A stretch of DNA of 64,000 bases from assembly GCF_008065135.1 (NCBI RefSeq), contig NZ_CP042914.1:6305404-6369403 (forward strand), in the 5' to 3' direction. A program made the translations under genes and the position numbers. The stretch comes from Roseimaritima ulvae. GTDB taxonomy: Bacteria > Planctomycetota > Planctomycetia > Pirellulales > Pirellulaceae. Below the pieces are notes generated by a model that was not told the DNA's origin, ran no database searches, and was given only the letters and a program-made list of their open reading frames with translations. Positions 61,631 to 64,000 of this stretch are shown here, in pieces (positions within the stretch are counted from its first letter, which is position 1; every line of letters starts with the position of its first letter).

Positions 61631-63064
61631 CTACCGCTGCAGCGTGTTGGCTTGTTGTTTTAAGCGATCGCGCTGCTGGTAGATGCGGGTGGTTAGTCGC
61701 CGCAGTTCGGCGTCCAGCCGCCGCGACGCCACCTCGGATACCGCCGGCGCAGCCGCACGGGTGCGGAGAGCGTGGTAGTCGGAAGCCGGCATCGCGGCCG
61801 GGGTTTCCAGCGAGCCGCGTATTAAGAGATCGCGGACGCTGGCCCGCGTGGCTCGCGAGCCAATGGGCAACTCCAGCGTTTCCGACCAGGTCATCCGAGC
61901 GGTCGGCAGGTCGGTGGTCAGTTGGGTCTGCATGTCGTCTAGACGCTGCCGAGCCTGCTGCGTATCGGCGTCCAACAATAACACCCAGCGCCGCACACCG
62001 GTGCGAAAAGCCAACTCATACATCCGCATGTTGTCTTGCAGCCGACGCTGCAGTGCATCGGCGGTATCGGTGGCCACCGTGCTGCCCAGACGCAAACACA
62101 CCGCCACGGCGCATTGACTGTTTCGCGGCGGAGCTCCGTCGTGCAGCAAGCTGACCGTCTCCATGCCCTGCAGCTGCTTCGATCGCGGCAGTGTTGGCGG
62201 GTCCAGCCGCAGCTGTGTTGCGCCGGCGGCGCGACGGGGCGTGGTTTTAGGAGCGTTGGAGAATCGAGCTCGCCACCGCACCCAGGCGTCAGCGACCGAC
62301 ACCGGTCCGGCGGAGGGCAATTCAAACGCCACCCGTGTCCCGGCTCCGCGGCGACTGCTGACTTGCAACTCGCTGAAATGCAGAGCCGCCATTTGTCGGC
62401 TAATCGCCAATCCCAATCCTTTTCCACCGGTTCCCGAAAAGCCGCGTTGAGCCAGTTGTTGAATCGAAGCTCGATCCATACCCGGGCCTTGATCGATCAC
62501 ACAAAACCGTAGCGTCCCCAGCGACTCCACCCGCTCGATTCGCACCAGCACCTGGGCGCCGGCCGTCAGGACTTGCGCCGCGTTGCCGATCAGATTCAAC
62601 AGCAGCCGAATCGTTTTGCTCGAATCCGCGTAGACTTCGGGCATCGGATCGTTTTGGTCCCATACCAGGCTCAGCTGTCGGGGCGTCATCGCTGCGGTGG
62701 CCGTGGCGTGTACCGAACGCACAATTTCCTGAGGATCCAGCCAACGGCGATGCACGCGAGGCACGCCGCTGCGAACCTGCTCCAGCGACAACATGTCGAC
62801 GACCAACTGGTCCATTTCTTCGCACTGCTCGAAAATGCCCTGCAAGCAACTGCGTTGTTCTTCGGTCGTCGGGCCCAGGTAACCGTCATTGACCAGGCGA
62901 GCCGACTCGCGAATGGCGAACAGCGGCGTGCGCAGATCATGCGCCGTTTCGCTTAACAACCGGCTGGCACTGTCCATCGCCGCCGACAGTGGCTGGACGG
63001 GCTGCGCGGGCGTATGGCGAACGGTACGCTGATGGAGAGCCGTTCGGCTGGAGGTACTGGACAT
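61631..63064 (-). CDS. Soluble sensor histidine kinase with a unique C-terminal half
   Basis: 477 residues from the ATG at 63064 (AAGGA eight bases upstream); the longer frame is not supported. H42 in 'SETAHDLRTPLFAIRESARL' is the phospho-acceptor. The ATPase domain has an N box 'RLLLNLIGNAAQVLTAGAQV', G1 'FCVIDQGPGMD' and G2 'GGKGLGLAISRQM'. Residues about 255-477 are not kinase-like; 'CAVAVCLRLGSTVATDTADA' and helices at the end are the main parts. There is no membrane helix and no receiver. No response regulator is adjacent; the regulators at 10-12.8 kb are 50 kb away. Confidence 0.85.
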   Translation of the reverse strand: MSSTSSRTALHQRTVRHTPAQPVQPLSAAMDSASRLLSETAHDLRTPLFAIRESARLVNDGYLGPTTEEQRSCLQGIFEQCEEMDQLVVDMLSLEQVRSGVPRVHRRWLDPQEIVRSVHATATAAMTPRQLSLVWDQNDPMPEVYADSSKTIRLLLNLIGNAAQVLTAGAQVLVRIERVESLGTLRFCVIDQGPGMDRASIQQLAQRGFSGTGGKGLGLAISRQMAALHFSELQVSSRRGAGTRVAFELPSAGPVSVADAWVRWRARFSNAPKTTPRRAAGATQLRLDPPTLPRSKQLQGMETVSLLHDGAPPRNSQCAVAVCLRLGSTVATDTADALQRRLQDNMRMYELAFRTGVRRWVLLLDADTQQARQRLDDMQTQLTTDLPTARMTWSETLELPIGSRATRASVRDLLIRGSLETPAAMPASDYHALRTRAAAPAVSEVASRRLDAELRRLTTRIYQQRDRLKQQANTLQR

Positions 63065-63355
63065 ACACGAATTCCTTAAATTAGCAGACCTTGATTCCAC
63101 CCCCGACTGCCAAGGCACCTGTCTGACGTTGGACGCTATGGCTGATATCGGACGCCCGCCGATGGAACCGAAACGCGATCCAGTGGAGGGAGCTAAAACG
63201 CGGCTTTCCCCCGCCTATCAAAACCGGTTTGACGATGGTGAGGGTTGTGAGGAAATCCGCGACAACCCTGTCGGCGCAAACCGCTGCGACTATCCTGGCG
63301 GGTCGTGGGATCAATCAATTACCACCTTTCCGAGGGCCGCGAGCCCGGTTGCTGG

Positions 63356-64000
63356 ATGAATCGCAATACCGATCTGATTGCCGTGAGCCTGTTGATTGGC
63401 GTGGCTGCCTTGACGCCCTGGGCCAACGGCGGGGCCGATCCTGTTATTCAGGTTGCCCTGTTTGGACTAGCCGGGCTGTGCCTCGCTCTGGCCATGCGAG
63501 CTCGGCTGCGTCGCCCGACGCCGCGGCCGGAAGTCTGGATCGTACCCTGGCCGGCCATCGCTGCGCTCGGCGGCGTGCTGCTGTGCGGTCTGCAGCTGCT
63601 GCCCCTATGGCCGACAACTTCTGACGCGACGGTCCCGCCCGTGGTCGCTTTGCGAACCGAACTGCAACACCCCATAGCAATTTCAAGCACGGCCGAGCAG
63701 CACGCTGCGGAGCTGCAAGACGAAACCCACAGCGGACTGCCACAACGCGTTCCGCTCACCCTGGACGCGCACGCGACTCGCCACACGCTGGCGTGCCTGT
63801 TGATGGCTACCGCAATTTTCCTGGCGTCCACTTGGCTGATCGATTCCCCCGCACGCATCACGCAAGCTGCCTGGGTGGTAGCCGCCAGCGGCGCTGCGTT
63901 AACCGTGTTTGCGGTGCTGGCCAAAGCCACCTGGAACGGCAAGTTGTACTGGTCGATCCCCGTCGGGCATCCCCAGGGCGTGTTCGGGCCGATGGTGTAT
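63356..64000 (+). CDS. O-antigen ligase-like membrane protein (C-terminus beyond the window)
   Basis: The frame is open from the ATG at 63356 to the window end (215 codons). It begins MNRNTDLIAVSLLIGVAALT and has several membrane helices (about 6-25, 33-50, 66-86, 145-162 and 170-188). The last part reads 'LYWSIPVGHPQGVFGPMVY', like the start of the 'FGPFVNRNHFA' motif of O-antigen ligase (WaaL/PgIL-type) proteins. Such enzymes ligate or polymerise undecaprenyl-linked glycan on the outer face of the inner membrane, fitting the sugar transferase at 37064 and the Wzz-like gene at 25785. Start choice is by ATG only; there is no good ribosome site. Confidence 0.75.
   Translation, partial: MNRNTDLIAVSLLIGVAALTPWANGGADPVIQVALFGLAGLCLALAMRARLRRPTPRPEVWIVPWPAIAALGGVLLCGLQLLPLWPTTSDATVPPVVALRTELQHPIAISSTAEQHAAELQDETHSGLPQRVPLTLDAHATRHTLACLLMATAIFLASTWLIDSPARITQAAWVVAASGAALTVFAVLAKATWNGKLYWSIPVGHPQGVFGPMVY

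Overview
The window looks like a chromosome segment of a planctomycete, probably from the Pirellulaceae. Evidence: a PSCyt1/PSCyt2/PSD1 cytochrome protein paired with a DUF1501 protein; a very large Pirellula/Verrucomicrobium-type haem-binding protein with HEAT repeats; PEP-CTERM and 'LEARQLLAAD'-type secreted proteins; ECF-type sigma and anti-sigma-like proteins; moderately high GC; and long gene-free spacers filled with palindromic repeats. No strain or species can be named from sequence alone.

Layout. 1-4 kb: a truncated secreted zinc metalloprotease, a repeat-rich spacer and two small secreted proteins, one PEP-CTERM. 4-8.5 kb: a nitroreductase-like protein, a ThiF/E1-like protein, and fabF with a small partner. 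9.2-15.6 kb, all minus strand: three diverged FeeM-like N-acyl amino acid synthase paralogues interleaved with a NarL-type response regulator, a receiver-like protein and a degenerate receiver. 16.1-25.2 kb, plus strand: an operon-like run with an RND adaptor and pump, a FemAB-like protein, a DevBCA-like ABC exporter and a DUF218 protein. 25.8-28.5 kb: a Wzz-like chain-length protein and a TIM-barrel isomerase-like protein. 29-34.5 kb: the giant haem-binding protein, an anti-sigma-like protein and a 50-residue membrane protein. 34.7-38.5 kb: sucC, sucD and a WcaJ/WbaP-like sugar transferase. 38.75-40.7 kb: a group II intron with its reverse transcriptase. 40.9-45 kb: nadC and an Mla-type lipid transport operon. 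45-50.9 kb: two sigma-like proteins, ruvB, a DTW protein with an extra C-terminal domain, and rarD. 51.1-52.4 kb: a DAHP synthase preceded by what looks like a complete translational attenuator. 52.5-58.2 kb: a methyltransferase and the cytochrome/DUF1501 pair. 58.2-59.7 kb: eight copies of a 176-bp tandem repeat. 59.8-64 kb: a YjfB-like protein, a YhaM-like nuclease, a ComEA-like protein, a histidine kinase and a truncated O-antigen-ligase-like protein.

How genes may work together. The FeeM paralogues could make N-acyl amino acids from acyl-ACP; the regulators lie among them and two export systems diverge from them, which suggests a secreted lipo-amino-acid signal or surfactant. The chain-length protein, sugar transferase, ligase-like protein and FemAB-like protein point to surface polysaccharide.

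The strongest new observation is upstream of the DAHP synthase. A 31-codon leader ORF contains a Phe-Trp-Tyr-Asp-Trp-Arg-Phe-Thr-Phe run and is followed by mutually exclusive hairpins ending in a strong terminator. Other direct observations are a hairpin repeat family whose three-base stem covaries in six forms, a 133-bp MITE with 14-bp inverted repeats and a 13-bp target duplication, and several classes of dispersed palindromes.
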